Origin: Streptomyces sp. B3I8
Lineage (GTDB): Bacteria > Actinomycetota > Actinomycetes > Streptomycetales > Streptomycetaceae
Direction: 5' to 3'
DNA length: 64,000 nt
Assembly: GCF_030816915.1 (NCBI RefSeq)
Contig: NZ_JAUSYN010000002.1
Location: 2,617,501 to 2,681,500, forward strand
Shown here: positions 35,081-43,809 of the stretch, one piece after another
Position numbering within the stretch: position 1 is the stretch's first letter
How the letters are laid out: each line of letters opens with the position of its first letter
Program-made: the position numbers and the translations under genes
The notes under the pieces: model-generated
What the model saw: only the letters and a program-made list of their open reading frames with translations
Databases searched by the model: none
What the model was told of the DNA's origin: nothing

Positions 35081-36427
35081 ATGACCGTCAACGGCAATGA
35101 CGACGTACTGCTTGTCCACGGCGGAACCCCGCTGGAGGGCGAGATCCGTGTCCGCGGTGCGAAGAACCTCGTACCGAAGGCCATGGTGGCGGCCCTGCTC
35201 GGCAGCGCGCCGAGCCGGCTGCGCAACGTCCCCGACATCCGCGACGTCCGCGTGGTGCGCGGACTGCTGCAGCTGCACGGCGTGACGGTGCGGCCCGGCG
35301 AGGAGCCCGGCGAACTGGTGCTCGACCCGACGCGGGTCGAGAGCGCGAACGTCGCCGACATCGATGCCCACGCGGGGTCCTCGCGCATCCCGATCCTGTT
35401 CTGCGGTCCGCTGCTGCACCGGCTGGGTCACGCGTTCATCCCGGGTCTCGGCGGCTGCGACATCGGCGGCCGGCCCATCGACTTCCACTTCGACGTGCTG
35501 CGGCAGTTCGGCGCGAAGATCGAGAAGCGGGCAGACGGGCAGTACCTGGAGGCGCCGCAGCGGCTGCGCGGTACGAAGATCGCGCTGCCGTACCCGTCGG
35601 TGGGCGCCACCGAGCAGGTGCTGCTGACGGCCGTGCTCGCGGAGGGTGTCACCGAGCTGTCCAACGCGGCGGTCGAACCGGAGATCGAGGACCTGATCTG
35701 CGTCCTGCAGAAAATGGGCGCGATCATCGCGATGGACACCGACCGGACGATCCGCATCACCGGTGTCGACGCGCTCGGCGGCTACACCCACCAGGCACTG
35801 CCGGACCGCCTGGAGGCGGCGTCCTGGGCGTCCGCCGCGCTCGCCACCGAGGGCAACATCTACGTCCACGGGGCCCAGCAGCGGTCGATGATGACCTTCC
35901 TCAACACCTACCGCAAGGTGGGCGGGGCGTTCGAGATCGACGACGAGGGCATCCGGTTCTGGCACCCGGGCGGGCAGCTCAAGTCCATCGCGCTGGAGAC
36001 GGACGTGCACCCCGGCTTCCAGACGGACTGGCAGCAGCCGCTGGTCGTCGCGCTGACGCAGGCCACAGGGCTGTCGATCATCCACGAGACGGTGTACGAG
36101 TCGCGGCTCGGGTTCACCTCGGCGCTGAACCAGATGGGCGCGCACATACAGCTCTACCGCGAGTGCCTCGGCGGGTCGCACTGCCGGTTCGGGCAGCGCA
36201 ACTTCCTGCACTCGGCGGTCGTGTCCGGCCCGACGAAGCTGCAGGGCGCGGACCTGGTCATCCCCGACCTGCGGGGCGGGTTCTCGTACCTGATCGCGGC
36301 GCTCGCCGCGCAGGGGACCTCGCGGGTCCACGGCATCGACCTCATCAACCGCGGCTACGAGAACTTCATGGAGAAGCTGATGGAGCTCGGCGCCAAGGTG
36401 GAGCTTCCGGCCAGGTCCCTGGCCTGA
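35081..36427 (+). CDS. murA: UDP-N-acetylglucosamine 1-carboxyvinyltransferase
   Basis: Transfers enolpyruvate from PEP to UDP-GlcNAc, the first committed step of peptidoglycan synthesis. The 448-residue protein shows GGTPLEGEIRVRGAKNLVPK at the N-terminus (conserved Lys-Asn), the active-site Cys in GLGGCDIGGRPIDFH and ATEQVLLTAVLAEG. It has the Cys rather than the fosfomycin-resistant Asp. The start ATG 35081 fits the family N-terminus. It is convergent with hup, separated by a strong hairpin. Context matches S. coelicolor murA at SCO2949. Confidence 0.96.
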   Translation: MTVNGNDDVLLVHGGTPLEGEIRVRGAKNLVPKAMVAALLGSAPSRLRNVPDIRDVRVVRGLLQLHGVTVRPGEEPGELVLDPTRVESANVADIDAHAGSSRIPILFCGPLLHRLGHAFIPGLGGCDIGGRPIDFHFDVLRQFGAKIEKRADGQYLEAPQRLRGTKIALPYPSVGATEQVLLTAVLAEGVTELSNAAVEPEIEDLICVLQKMGAIIAMDTDRTIRITGVDALGGYTHQALPDRLEAASWASAALATEGNIYVHGAQQRSMMTFLNTYRKVGGAFEIDDEGIRFWHPGGQLKSIALETDVHPGFQTDWQQPLVVALTQATGLSIIHETVYESRLGFTSALNQMGAHIQLYRECLGGSHCRFGQRNFLHSAVVSGPTKLQGADLVIPDLRGGFSYLIAALAAQGTSRVHGIDLINRGYENFMEKLMELGAKVELPARSLA

Positions 36428-36505
36428 CCCCGGTCCCGGGCCGTGGTCCCGGGCCCCGGTCCCGTGACCCTTCTGATCTCCGCCGCGCGGGCGCGGCGCA
36501 CACGT

Positions 36506-36542
36506 CGCTGGGGCGGCCCCGGATCCCGGGGCCGCCCCAGCG
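36506..36542. terminator. Strong bidirectional hairpin between murA and hup
   Basis: A perfect 17-bp inverted repeat, CGCTGGGGCGGCCCCGG and its complement, around a 3-nt loop (ATC). A second smaller palindrome CGCCGCGC/GCGCGGCG lies at 36481-36498. Placed between convergent genes it should end both transcripts. Confidence 0.85.
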
Positions 36543-36593
36543 GTGTCTGTCACGGTGCCGCGCGCCGTTCTCCGGCCCGCGGGATCGGCAACG

Positions 36594-36875
36594 TCAGTTG
36601 CCCTTCGCGGCTTCCTTGAGCTTGCTGCCCGCCGACACCTTCACGCTGTAGCCGGCCGGGATCTGGATGGGGTCGCCGGTCTGCGGGTTGCGCGCGGTGC
36701 GAGCGGCACGGTGGGTGCGCTCGAAGGTCAGGAAGCCGGGGACGGTGACCTTCTCGTCGCCCTTGGCGACGATCTCGCCGACCGTCTCGGCGAAGGCGGC
36801 CAGAACGGCGTCGGCGTCCTTGCGGGTCACCTCGGCGCGGTCGGCCAGCGCGGCCACCAGCTCACTGCGGTTCAT
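36594..36875 (-). CDS. hup: Nucleoid-associated protein HU
   Basis: A 93-residue histone-like DNA-bending protein. MNRSELVAALADRAEVTRKD is the dimerisation helix pair, and VTVPGFLTFERTHRAARTAR followed by NPQTGDPIQIPAGYSVKVSA forms the beta-arm, with the conserved Pro of RNPQTG. It lacks the Lys/Ala-rich C-terminal tail of the second Streptomyces HU, HupS. ATG 36875 has GGGAG 7 nt upstream. By context it is HupA (SCO2950). Confidence 0.96.
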   Translation of the reverse strand: MNRSELVAALADRAEVTRKDADAVLAAFAETVGEIVAKGDEKVTVPGFLTFERTHRAARTARNPQTGDPIQIPAGYSVKVSAGSKLKEAAKGN

Positions 36876-37153
36876 GTTCTTACTCCCGTGTTCTTCTTGC
36901 CATGGAGGCGTGCCACGCGGCCAGGCCGCATGTCGGGCACGGCGAAGCCGATGCTGCCAGGGTCCCCGGTGAGTCCCCGGACCCGGGTCCGTCGCCAGAC
37001 CCTCGCGCCCAGGGAGGCATCCTGCCCCTACCTGCGGCGGTAAAGCCAATCCGGCACCCGCATGAACGGTGAGAACACCCCCGCGTGTCACACGAAGAGC
37101 GGCCCCCGGCCACCGGCCGACGACCCGCGTTCCCCCCGCTTCCCGGATGCTGG

Positions 37154-37217
37154 GTTTCAGCGTTTCAGCGTTTCAGCGTTTCTGCGTTTCAGCGTTTCAG
37201 CGTTTCCGCCTGTCCGC
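37154..37217. repeat. Tandem 8-bp repeat GTTTCAGC
   Basis: Eight consecutive 8-nt units: GTTTCAGC at 37154, 37162, 37170, 37186 and 37194, GTTTCTGC at 37178, then GTTTCCGC at 37202 and CTGTCCGC at 37210. It lies in the 485-bp gap (36876-37360) between the start of hup and the end of the malic enzyme gene. The rest of this gap holds nothing else I can name. The low GC of the array is notable here. Confidence 0.9.
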
Positions 37218-37360
37218 GTTCCCGGGCGATCGGGCGGGCCCGGACCGGCCGCCACCCTAGGCGGCGGTCCCGGCCCGTCTGCCCCGCGACGCGCCGGGTA
37301 CACCCCCGCCGTGGTCATCGTCACAGCGGGGGCACGGAACGTACCGGACCTCCGGATACG

Positions 37361-38776
37361 TCAGGCGGTGACGCCCGCGGCCTTCGCCGCGTCACGGACC
37401 GCCCCGGCCACCGCACCGGCGACCTTGTCGTTGAAGACGGACGGGATGATGTAGTTCGCGTTGAGCTCGTCCTCGCTCACCACGTCCGCCAGGGCCTTCG
37501 CCGCGGCCAGCATCATCTCGGTGTTGACGGTGCGGGACTGGGCGTCCAGCAGGCCGCGGAAGACGCCCGGGAAGACCAGCACGTTGTTGATCTGGTTCGG
37601 GAAGTCCGAACGGCCGGTGGCCACCACCGCGGCCGTCTGACGTGCGACGGCGGGGTCGACCTCGGGGTCGGGATTCGCGAGCGCGAACACGATCGCGTCG
37701 TCGGACATCGCGGCCACGTCGTCGCCGTCCAGGACGTTGGGGGCCGAGACGCCGATGAAGACGTCGGCGCCGCGCACGGCCTCCTTCAGGGTGCCCGTGA
37801 GGTTCTCCGGGTTGGTGTTGTCCGCGATCCAGCGCAGCGCCGAGTCGGGGGCGGCGTCCACCAGGTCCTCGCGGCCCGCGTGCACGACGCCGTGGATGTC
37901 GGCGACGACGGCGTTCTTGACCCCGGCCGCCAGCAGCAGCTTCAGGATGGCCGTGCCGGCCGCGCCCGCGCCGGACATGACGACCCGCACGCTCTCCATC
38001 GGCTTGCCGACCACGCGCAGCGCGTTGGTCAGGCTGGCCAGCACCACGATCGCGGTGCCGTGCTGGTCGTCGTGGAAGACGGGGATGTCCAGGGCCTCGC
38101 GCAGCCGCGCCTCGATCTCGAAGCAGCGCGGGGCGGAGATGTCCTCCAGGTTGATGCCGGCGAAGCCCGGGGCGATCGCCTTGACGATCTCCACGATCGC
38201 GTCGGTGTCCTGGGTGTCCAGGCAGAGCGGCCAGGCGTCGATGCCCGCGAACCGCTTGAACAGGGCGGCCTTGCCCTCCATCACCGGCAGCGCGGCCTTG
38301 GGTCCGATGTTGCCCAGGCCCAGCACGGCCGAGCCGTCGGTCACGACGGCGACGGAGTTGCGCTTGATGGTCAGCCGGCGGGCGTCCTCGGGGTTCTGCG
38401 CGATCGCCATGCAGACCCGGGCCACGCCGGGGGTGTAGATCATGGAGAGGTCGTCACGGTTGCGGATGGGATGCTTCGACGCCATCTCGATCTTGCCGCC
38501 GAGGTGCATCAGGAACGTACGGTCCGAGACCTTGCCCAGCGTGACGCCCTCGATGTCGCGCAGCCGCGCGACGATCTGGTCGGCGTGCGACGTCGAACTC
38601 GCCGCGATGGTGACGTCGATGCGGAGCTTCTCGTGACCGGAGGCGGTCACGTCGAGGCCGGTCACCGAGCCTCCGGAGGACTCCACCGCATTGGTGAGCT
38701 GCGAGACGGCCGTTCCGCTCGCGGGCACCTCCAGCCGGATGGTCATCGAGTAGGAGACGCTGGGCGCCGTTGCCAT
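37361..38776 (-). CDS. NAD-dependent malic enzyme with N-terminal ACT domain
   Basis: Oxidatively decarboxylates malate to pyruvate, linking the TCA cycle with anaplerosis and, in Streptomyces, lipid/polyketide precursor supply. Residues 1-85 form an ACT-like regulatory domain (SYSMTIRLEVPASGTAVSQL). The catalytic part has IRNRDDLSMIYTPGVARVC, VTDGSAVLGLGNIGPKAALP, LEDISAPRCFEIE and the nucleotide loop MSGAGAAGTAILKLLLAAG. Length 471 is normal for bacterial malic enzymes. From memory it corresponds to SCO2951, the NAD-dependent enzyme of S. coelicolor. Confidence 0.94.
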   Translation of the reverse strand: MATAPSVSYSMTIRLEVPASGTAVSQLTNAVESSGGSVTGLDVTASGHEKLRIDVTIAASSTSHADQIVARLRDIEGVTLGKVSDRTFLMHLGGKIEMASKHPIRNRDDLSMIYTPGVARVCMAIAQNPEDARRLTIKRNSVAVVTDGSAVLGLGNIGPKAALPVMEGKAALFKRFAGIDAWPLCLDTQDTDAIVEIVKAIAPGFAGINLEDISAPRCFEIEARLREALDIPVFHDDQHGTAIVVLASLTNALRVVGKPMESVRVVMSGAGAAGTAILKLLLAAGVKNAVVADIHGVVHAGREDLVDAAPDSALRWIADNTNPENLTGTLKEAVRGADVFIGVSAPNVLDGDDVAAMSDDAIVFALANPDPEVDPAVARQTAAVVATGRSDFPNQINNVLVFPGVFRGLLDAQSRTVNTEMMLAAAKALADVVSEDELNANYIIPSVFNDKVAGAVAGAVRDAAKAAGVTA

Positions 38777-39054
38777 GGCCGACTTCCTCTGCTTTCACCG
38801 TGTATAGGCGTAGTGCGGTGACCGCGGCCGCCCGAACGGCCCTCTTCCGGGGGCTCGCGCGGCCGCGTCCGCGCGTGGTATGCGCGTGCTGTGCCGTCCG
38901 ATCGTCGCACCTACCGCGGAGTACGCGGTAGCCGCCCTCGATTGCGAACGTTGTGTTCGTGGACACGTTCACCGGAAACCTCGCGGCCGGAGCACACTCG
39001 TCCGGGAAAACACCGCGAGATACGGGTTTCGGCAAGGAAGTCCCGAGCAGGGAA

Positions 39055-39082
39055 TTGCCGTACGGGAATCGTTTGTTACCTT
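39055..39082 (+). promoter_or_regulatory. Sigma70-like promoter of the candidate small RNA
   Basis: TTGCCG (39055-39060), 16-bp spacer, TACCTT (39077-39082), in otherwise gene-free sequence. It predicts transcription from about 39089, exactly where the first stem of the candidate RNA begins. Confidence 0.6.
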
Positions 39083-39088
39083 GGACGT

Positions 39089-39240
39089 GGCACCGGCTCG
39101 ATCCAAGCCCCCGGGCCCAACCTTAGTCGCTTCGAGCGACCACTTGCCGCGAGGCGAGCATGGCGGGCCGGTGTCATAGACGTAGCGGGAACAAGCACAG
39201 GAGAAGGGCCCGTACCGCACGGTACGGGCCCTTCTTCCGT
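39089..39240 (+). ncRNA. Candidate structured small RNA between malic enzyme and HelD-like genes
   Basis: About 150 nt with no supported ORF. It is flanked by a promoter at 39055-39082 and a perfect terminator hairpin at 39202-39235. Stems seen by eye: GGCACCGGC (39090-39098) pairs with GCCGGTGTC (39167-39175), enclosing GTCGC-TTCGA-GCGAC (39126-39140) and CTTGCC-GCGA-GGCGAG (39143-39158), the last with a GNRA tetraloop. No plus-strand gene follows before the convergent HelD gene, so an independent small RNA is more likely than a riboswitch. I recall S. coelicolor small RNAs named by this locus range (such as scr2952) but cannot confirm identity. Confidence 0.65.
39202..39235 (+). terminator. 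Terminator hairpin of the candidate small RNA
   Basis: A perfect 15-bp stem AGAAGGGCCCGTACC/GGTACGGGCCCTTCT with loop GCAC, followed by TCCGTT. The adjacent minus-strand HelD gene ends about 100 bp away, so it could also end that transcript. Confidence 0.8.
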
Positions 39241-39340
39241 TCCCGGGCCCCTCTCCGGTTCCCGGGAACTGCCCCGTTCGCCGGGCGTACCCGGGTACAG
39301 GGCCTGTACCCGGGGACCGGCCTGTACCCGGGGACAGGCC

Positions 39341-41686
39341 TCAGTCCCGCAGCAGGTCCGGGACCCCGTGCGCGTCCGGCTCGTCCCGGTCGCCGGAGAC
39401 GACGGTGAGCTGCTGGGTCGCCCGGGTCAGCGCCACGTACAGCACGCGCAGCCCGGCGGGCGACTCGTCGGCGATCTCGGCGGGTGAGACGACGACCGTG
39501 GCGTCGTACTCCAGTCCCTTGGCCTCCAGGCTGCCCAGCGCGACCACGCGGTCGCCGAGCCCGGCCAGCCAGCGTGCCGCCTCCTCGCGCCGCCGCATGG
39601 CGACGACGACGCCGACCGTGCCGTCGACCCGTTCCAGCAGCCGGGCCGACTCCTCCCGCACGGTTGCCGCGAGCGACTCCCGCACGGCCGTGAAACGGGG
39701 TTCGACGCCGGTGGAGCGGACCGCCGACGGGGCCGTCGAGCCGGGCATGGCCAGGGCCAGGACCCGGGCGGCCAGGTCGGCGATCTCGGCGGGGTTGCGG
39801 TAGTTGACGGTGAGGGTGAAGCGGCGGCGGGGCCGGGAGCCGAGGGCCTCGTCGCGGGCGGCGGCGGCCTCGTCGGGGTCGGACCAGGAGGACTGGGCGG
39901 GGTCGCCGACGACGGTCCAGGTGGCGTGCCGGCCGCGCCGGCCCAGCATCCGCCACTGCATCGGCGTGACGTCCTGCGCCTCGTCGACGATCACGTGCGC
40001 GTACTCGGTGCGCTCCTGCGCCAGCCGTTCGGCGCGCTCGCGCTGGGACTCCTCGCGCACCGGCATCAGCTCCTCCAGGCCGGTGAACTGGTCCAGCGGG
40101 TCCGCCTCGCGCCTCCTGCGGGGGCGGGCGGGCACGCCGAGGATCGCCTGGAGTTCGTCGAGCAGGGCCACGTCGTGCACGGTCAGCCCGTCGCGGCGCA
40201 GGGACTTGGCGATCCGGCGGACCTCGCCGGGGTTGAGGACGCGCCGGGCCCAGCGGCCGAGCCGCCGTTCGTCGGCCATGGCCGCCAGCACCCCGCGCGG
40301 GGTCAGCTCGGGCCACCAGGCGTCGAGGAACTCGGTGAAGGGGTCCTCGGTGGAGACGTCCTCGTCGAAGGAGGAGCGCAGTTCGGCGGCGAGCTCGGGG
40401 TCGGTGTGCCGGGACCCGGCGCCGGACTTCGCCCACAGCGCGTCCAGGAGCAGCCTGCGGGCACGCGGGCGCAGCAGGTTGACGGGGGCGGTGCCGCCGA
40501 GCGCGGTGCGGCGGATGTCCTCCAGCTCGCGCGCCTCCAGCTCCAGCCGGCGGTTGAAGGCGACGACCCGCAGCCGGTCGGGGGCGCCGCCGCCCTCCAG
40601 GGCGCCGCCGCCCTCCAGGGCGCCGCGGGCCGCCCTGCGCAGTACCGTCAGCATGCGCAGGGAGCCCTTGACGCGGGCGGTGGCCGGGGTGTCGTACAAG
40701 GCGGCCTCGGCGCCGTCGACGAGGGAGCCGAGGGCGCGGATGGCGACCTGGCCCTCCTCGCCGAGCGAGGGCAGCACGCCCTCGGTGTACGCGACGAGCA
40801 GTGGGGTGGGCGAGACGACGAGGATGCCGCCCGCGTAGCGGCGCCGGTCCTGGTAGAGCAGGTACGCGGCCCGGTGCAGCGCGACGGCCGTCTTGCCGGT
40901 GCCGGGCCCGCCCTCGACGTAGGTCACCGAGGCGGCGGGGGCGCGGATCACCAGGTCCTGCTCGGCCTGGATGGAGGAGACGATGTCCCGCATCGAGTGC
41001 GTACGGGCCCGGCCGAGCGCGGCCATCAGGGCGCCGTCGCCGATCACGGGCAGCTCGCGGCCGTCGAGGTACGCGGTCAGCTCGGGCCGCATCAGGTCGT
41101 CCTCGACGCCGAGGACGCGCCGCCCCTTGGAGCGGATGACCCGGCGGCGTACGACCCGGCCGGGGTCGACCGGGGTGGCCCGGTAGAACGGGGCCGCGGC
41201 GGGCGCCCGCCAGTCGATGACCAGCGGCGCGTAGTCGGCGTCGAGCACGCCGATGCGGCCGATGTGCAGGGTCTCGGCGATGTCGGCGGTGGCGTCCTCG
41301 CGGACGGCGCCGTCGGCGGGCTCGACGGCGGTGTACGCGCCGTCGGGGCCCTTCTTGCCGTCCTTGCCGAGGAGCAGGTCGACTCGGCCGAAGAGGAAGT
41401 CCTCGAACTCGTTGTTGAGGCGGTTGAGGTGGATGCCGGCCCGGAAGACCAGCGCGTCGCGCTCGGCGAGGGCGCCGGGCGTGCCGACCTGGCCGCGGCG
41501 GGCCGCGTCGTGCATCAGGAACTCGGCCTCGTGGATCTTCTCCTCGAGGCGGTGGTAGACGCGGTCGAGGTGCCGCTGTTCGACGAGGATCTCCTGGTCG
41601 CGCGCGGAGTCGGCCGCGGTGTCGGTGTCGCGTGCGGTGTCGCCTGCGGCGGGCTTGATGTGCGGCGGTTGAACCTGAGCGGCCAC
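39341..41686 (-). CDS. HelD-like UvrD/Rep-family ATPase (RNA-polymerase recycling factor)
   Basis: A 781-residue SF1 ATPase. The N-terminal 100 residues are helical (RHLDRVYHRLEEKIHEAEFL), as in the HelD arm that enters the RNA polymerase secondary channel. The ATPase has GGPGTGKTAVALHRAAYLL (Walker A, about residue 260), VIVDEAQDVTPMQWRML (motif II), LTVNYRNPAEIA (motif IV) and LYVALTRATQQLTVV (motif VI). Unlike UvrD, the nucleotide-binding domain starts after a long N-terminal region, the HelD layout. Actinobacterial HelD/HelR releases stalled or rifamycin-bound polymerase; no rifamycin-associated element is visible upstream. Confidence 0.85.
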   Translation of the reverse strand: MAAQVQPPHIKPAAGDTARDTDTAADSARDQEILVEQRHLDRVYHRLEEKIHEAEFLMHDAARRGQVGTPGALAERDALVFRAGIHLNRLNNEFEDFLFGRVDLLLGKDGKKGPDGAYTAVEPADGAVREDATADIAETLHIGRIGVLDADYAPLVIDWRAPAAAPFYRATPVDPGRVVRRRVIRSKGRRVLGVEDDLMRPELTAYLDGRELPVIGDGALMAALGRARTHSMRDIVSSIQAEQDLVIRAPAASVTYVEGGPGTGKTAVALHRAAYLLYQDRRRYAGGILVVSPTPLLVAYTEGVLPSLGEEGQVAIRALGSLVDGAEAALYDTPATARVKGSLRMLTVLRRAARGALEGGGALEGGGAPDRLRVVAFNRRLELEARELEDIRRTALGGTAPVNLLRPRARRLLLDALWAKSGAGSRHTDPELAAELRSSFDEDVSTEDPFTEFLDAWWPELTPRGVLAAMADERRLGRWARRVLNPGEVRRIAKSLRRDGLTVHDVALLDELQAILGVPARPRRRREADPLDQFTGLEELMPVREESQRERAERLAQERTEYAHVIVDEAQDVTPMQWRMLGRRGRHATWTVVGDPAQSSWSDPDEAAAARDEALGSRPRRRFTLTVNYRNPAEIADLAARVLALAMPGSTAPSAVRSTGVEPRFTAVRESLAATVREESARLLERVDGTVGVVVAMRRREEAARWLAGLGDRVVALGSLEAKGLEYDATVVVSPAEIADESPAGLRVLYVALTRATQQLTVVSGDRDEPDAHGVPDLLRD

Positions 41687-41770
41687 CGGCTCCCCTTCTG
41701 ACGTGCTGAGCAGCCGTCCACCGTACGCGAAGGGGGGCGCGTGCGGCTACGCGCCGGGCGCCCCGGAAGG

Positions 41771-41929
41771 GTTTCGCCCCCGCCGCCCCTTCCCTTCCCG
41801 ACCCCGGGGGGCTCCGCCCCCGGGCCCCCGAAAAGATCGCGCGGTTCCCCGCGCCCCTGTCGGGGGCGCTTCTGACAGGGGCGCGGGGCTGTATCGAGGT
41901 GCGGCTCCGCCGCGTGGGCGCGAGAGGCC
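41771..41929. repeat. Dispersed GC-rich intergenic repeat, copy 4
   Basis: At the 3' end of the anti-sigma gene, between it and the HelD start. Contains TTTCGCCCCCGCCGCCCCTT, GATCGCGCGGTTCCCCGCGC, a CAGGGGCGCGGGGCTGTATC block and CGGCTCCGCCGCGTGGGCGC. It shares the first part with copy 2 and the last with copy 3, so it is the most complete copy. Confidence 0.7.
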
Positions 41930-41984
41930 CCGTCGGCCGTCGGCGGAGGACGGACCGAACGGGGCCGGGCCCAGAGCGGAGCCC

Positions 41985-42806
41985 CTACGCGTCGACCTCG
42001 ACCAATCGTTTGCCGTCGAAGGTCATGACCTCGAAGTGGTCGATGTCGTTCGGTTTGAAGGCCGCGCCGCCGCGGACGTACAGCGGCTGCTTCGCCTCCT
42101 CCGCCTTCGCGTTCGCGATGCCGTAGCCCCAGTTCGGGACCGACCACGAGCTCACCGTCTCGCGTTCGCCGTTCTTGCCGACGGCGATCAGCGAGCACTT
42201 CTGCGGGCCCTTGACGTTCTTCAGCTGCAGGACCGCGTCGGTGCCCCAGTCCTTCTCCTGCATCGCGACGACCGCGCTGACGGCCGTCCCGGCGTCCGTG
42301 TGCGACACCTTGTCGTCGATGCTCTGGAACGCTTCCTTCGCGGCGGCCGGTGCCGCCTGTGCCGTCGAACCGCCGCCGTCGTCGCCGCCGTTGACCGCCA
42401 GCACGGCGAGGGGGCCGCCGATGACGAGTGCCGCCGCGGCGGCCACCAGGTAGAAGCCGCGGCGACGCTTGAGCGCCCGCTTCTCCGACACCTCGTCGAC
42501 CAGGCGTTCCACGAGGCGTGGGCTGGGCTTCGCGGAGAGGGACTCGCCGATCGCGGGGGTTCCGGCACCGGGCAGGTCCGCCAGCGCGGCCAGCATCGGT
42601 TCCATTCCGGAGAGGCTGTCGAGCTGCTGTCCGCACCACTCGCACGTGGCGAGGTGGGCCTCGAACTCGGTCGCCTCGGCGTCGTCGAGGATGCCGAGGG
42701 CGTACGCGCCGACCGTCTCGTGGATGTTGTCGTCCCCGGAACCGCCGCGTGGACCGTGCACGGAGCCGGGGGAACCGGATCCGTATCCCCCGTAGATGTT
42801 GCTCAT
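41985..42806 (-). CDS. rsuA: Zinc-binding anti-sigma factor of SigU
   Basis: A 273-residue membrane-anchored anti-sigma factor. The zinc-finger motif HLATCEWCGQQL (HxxxCxxC, about residue 51) follows HETVGAYALGILDDAEATEF. A membrane span (FYLVAAAAALVIGGPLAVLA) near residue 117-136 leads to an external sensor domain with DWGTDAVLQLKNVKG. Its ATG overlaps the sigma-gene stop (ATGA), the normal cotranslated sigma/anti-sigma layout. In S. coelicolor the equivalent (SCO2953) restrains SigU. Confidence 0.9.
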   Translation of the reverse strand: MSNIYGGYGSGSPGSVHGPRGGSGDDNIHETVGAYALGILDDAEATEFEAHLATCEWCGQQLDSLSGMEPMLAALADLPGAGTPAIGESLSAKPSPRLVERLVDEVSEKRALKRRRGFYLVAAAAALVIGGPLAVLAVNGGDDGGGSTAQAAPAAAKEAFQSIDDKVSHTDAGTAVSAVVAMQEKDWGTDAVLQLKNVKGPQKCSLIAVGKNGERETVSSWSVPNWGYGIANAKAEEAKQPLYVRGGAAFKPNDIDHFEVMTFDGKRLVEVDA

Positions 42807-43393
42807 GCCGTCACCCCGCGCTCCTCGAGAGCCAGCTTCATCGACCGCAGGGCGTAGAACACCCGTGAGCGCACCGTGCCACTGGGTATTCCGAGCGTTT
42901 CGGCCGCCTCATTGACCGTACGCCCCTTGAAGTAGGTTTCGACCAGGACCTCCCGATGAGCAGGGGTCAGGTCGTCGAGCGCGTCCGACAGTGTCATCAG
43001 CCACAACGCCTTGTCGATCTCGTCCTCCGCGGGGATGACCTCCAGCGGCGACGGGTCCACCTCCTGCGGCCGGGCCTGCCGGCTGCGGTGGCCGTCGATG
43101 ACGATGCGCCGGGCGACCGTCACCAGCCAGGGGCGTACCGAACCGGTCGCTCGATTCAGCTGACCGGCGTTCTTCCAAGCACGGATGAGCGTTTCCTGCA
43201 CGACGTCCTCGGCACGCTGCCGGTCACCCGCGACCAGACGCAGCACATAGGCGAGCAACGGTCCCGCGTGTTCCCGGTACAACGCACGCATCAGCTCCTC
43301 GTCCGGTTCGGTCGAAGAACTCGACGCGGACGGAGCCATGCGATGTCGGGCCCTTGGCCTTCGTTCATCAGCCACGGCGGAATCCTTGCGCAC
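42803..43393 (-). CDS. sigU: ECF RNA polymerase sigma factor SigU
   Basis: A 196-residue group 4 sigma factor. Region 2 reads LMRALYREHAGPLLAYVLRL with ERAEDVVQETLIRAWK-like sequence (AEDVVQETLIRAWKN); region 4 reads LTPAHREVLVETYFKGRTVN and EAAETLGIPSGTVRSRVFYA. The GTG at 43393 is preferred: GGAGG is 5 nt upstream, while the GTG at 43399 overlaps it. It forms an operon with the anti-sigma gene. SigU in S. coelicolor affects secreted proteins and differentiation when unrestrained. Confidence 0.92.
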   Translation of the reverse strand: MRKDSAVADERRPRARHRMAPSASSSSTEPDEELMRALYREHAGPLLAYVLRLVAGDRQRAEDVVQETLIRAWKNAGQLNRATGSVRPWLVTVARRIVIDGHRSRQARPQEVDPSPLEVIPAEDEIDKALWLMTLSDALDDLTPAHREVLVETYFKGRTVNEAAETLGIPSGTVRSRVFYALRSMKLALEERGVTA

Positions 43394-43670
43394 GCCCACC
43401 TCCGATGTCCGGGGGTTCCCCCAGTCGGTCGCTCACATCCGGGTACGTGGGCGGGTGTCGTTGTGTTCAACGTGACAGCACGATTTTGTGACGGGAGGTG
43501 TGGGAGCTCACGCCAGTGGGCATCCATTTCACCCGCTACGGGACATTCGACCGTCGCCACCGGGAGACACAGGTCACAGGGGCGTCTTAATCACTTCGTG
43601 ATGCACGGAAATCCGTACGTGAAAATTCGGCCCGGCCCGTGTGGAGGAAATGTCGAGACGGCGTGTCCGG

Positions 43671-43775
43671 GTCGTACGGACTCGTACGACCTCGTGCGAT
43701 CTCGTACGGCTCGTGCGACCTCGGACGTGCTCGTGCGGGCTCGGACGTGCTCGTGCGGGCTCGTACCCGGTCGCG
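43671..43775. repeat. Roughly 10-bp periodic repeat upstream of sigU / downstream of CGNR gene
   Basis: Degenerate units of CTCGTACGA/CTCGTGCGA type run for about 100 bp, including two 20-bp copies starting CTCGGACGTGCTCGTGCGG at about 43721 and 43741. The gene-free gap 43394-43809 contains this and otherwise only the presumed sigU promoter region. The pattern suggests slippage-generated repeats. Confidence 0.7.
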
Positions 43776-43809
43776 GTGAGGGGCACGTTCGTCGAGGCCG
43801 TACAGGGGT

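Noticed and set aside
37154..37217. The tandem GTTTCAGC array as a CRISPR array
   Set aside because: Units are 8 bp and directly adjacent with no spacers, and no cas genes are present.
39001..39240. A riboswitch controlling a downstream gene
   Set aside because: No plus-strand gene lies after the terminator, and no known riboswitch consensus such as ydaO or cobalamin is seen.
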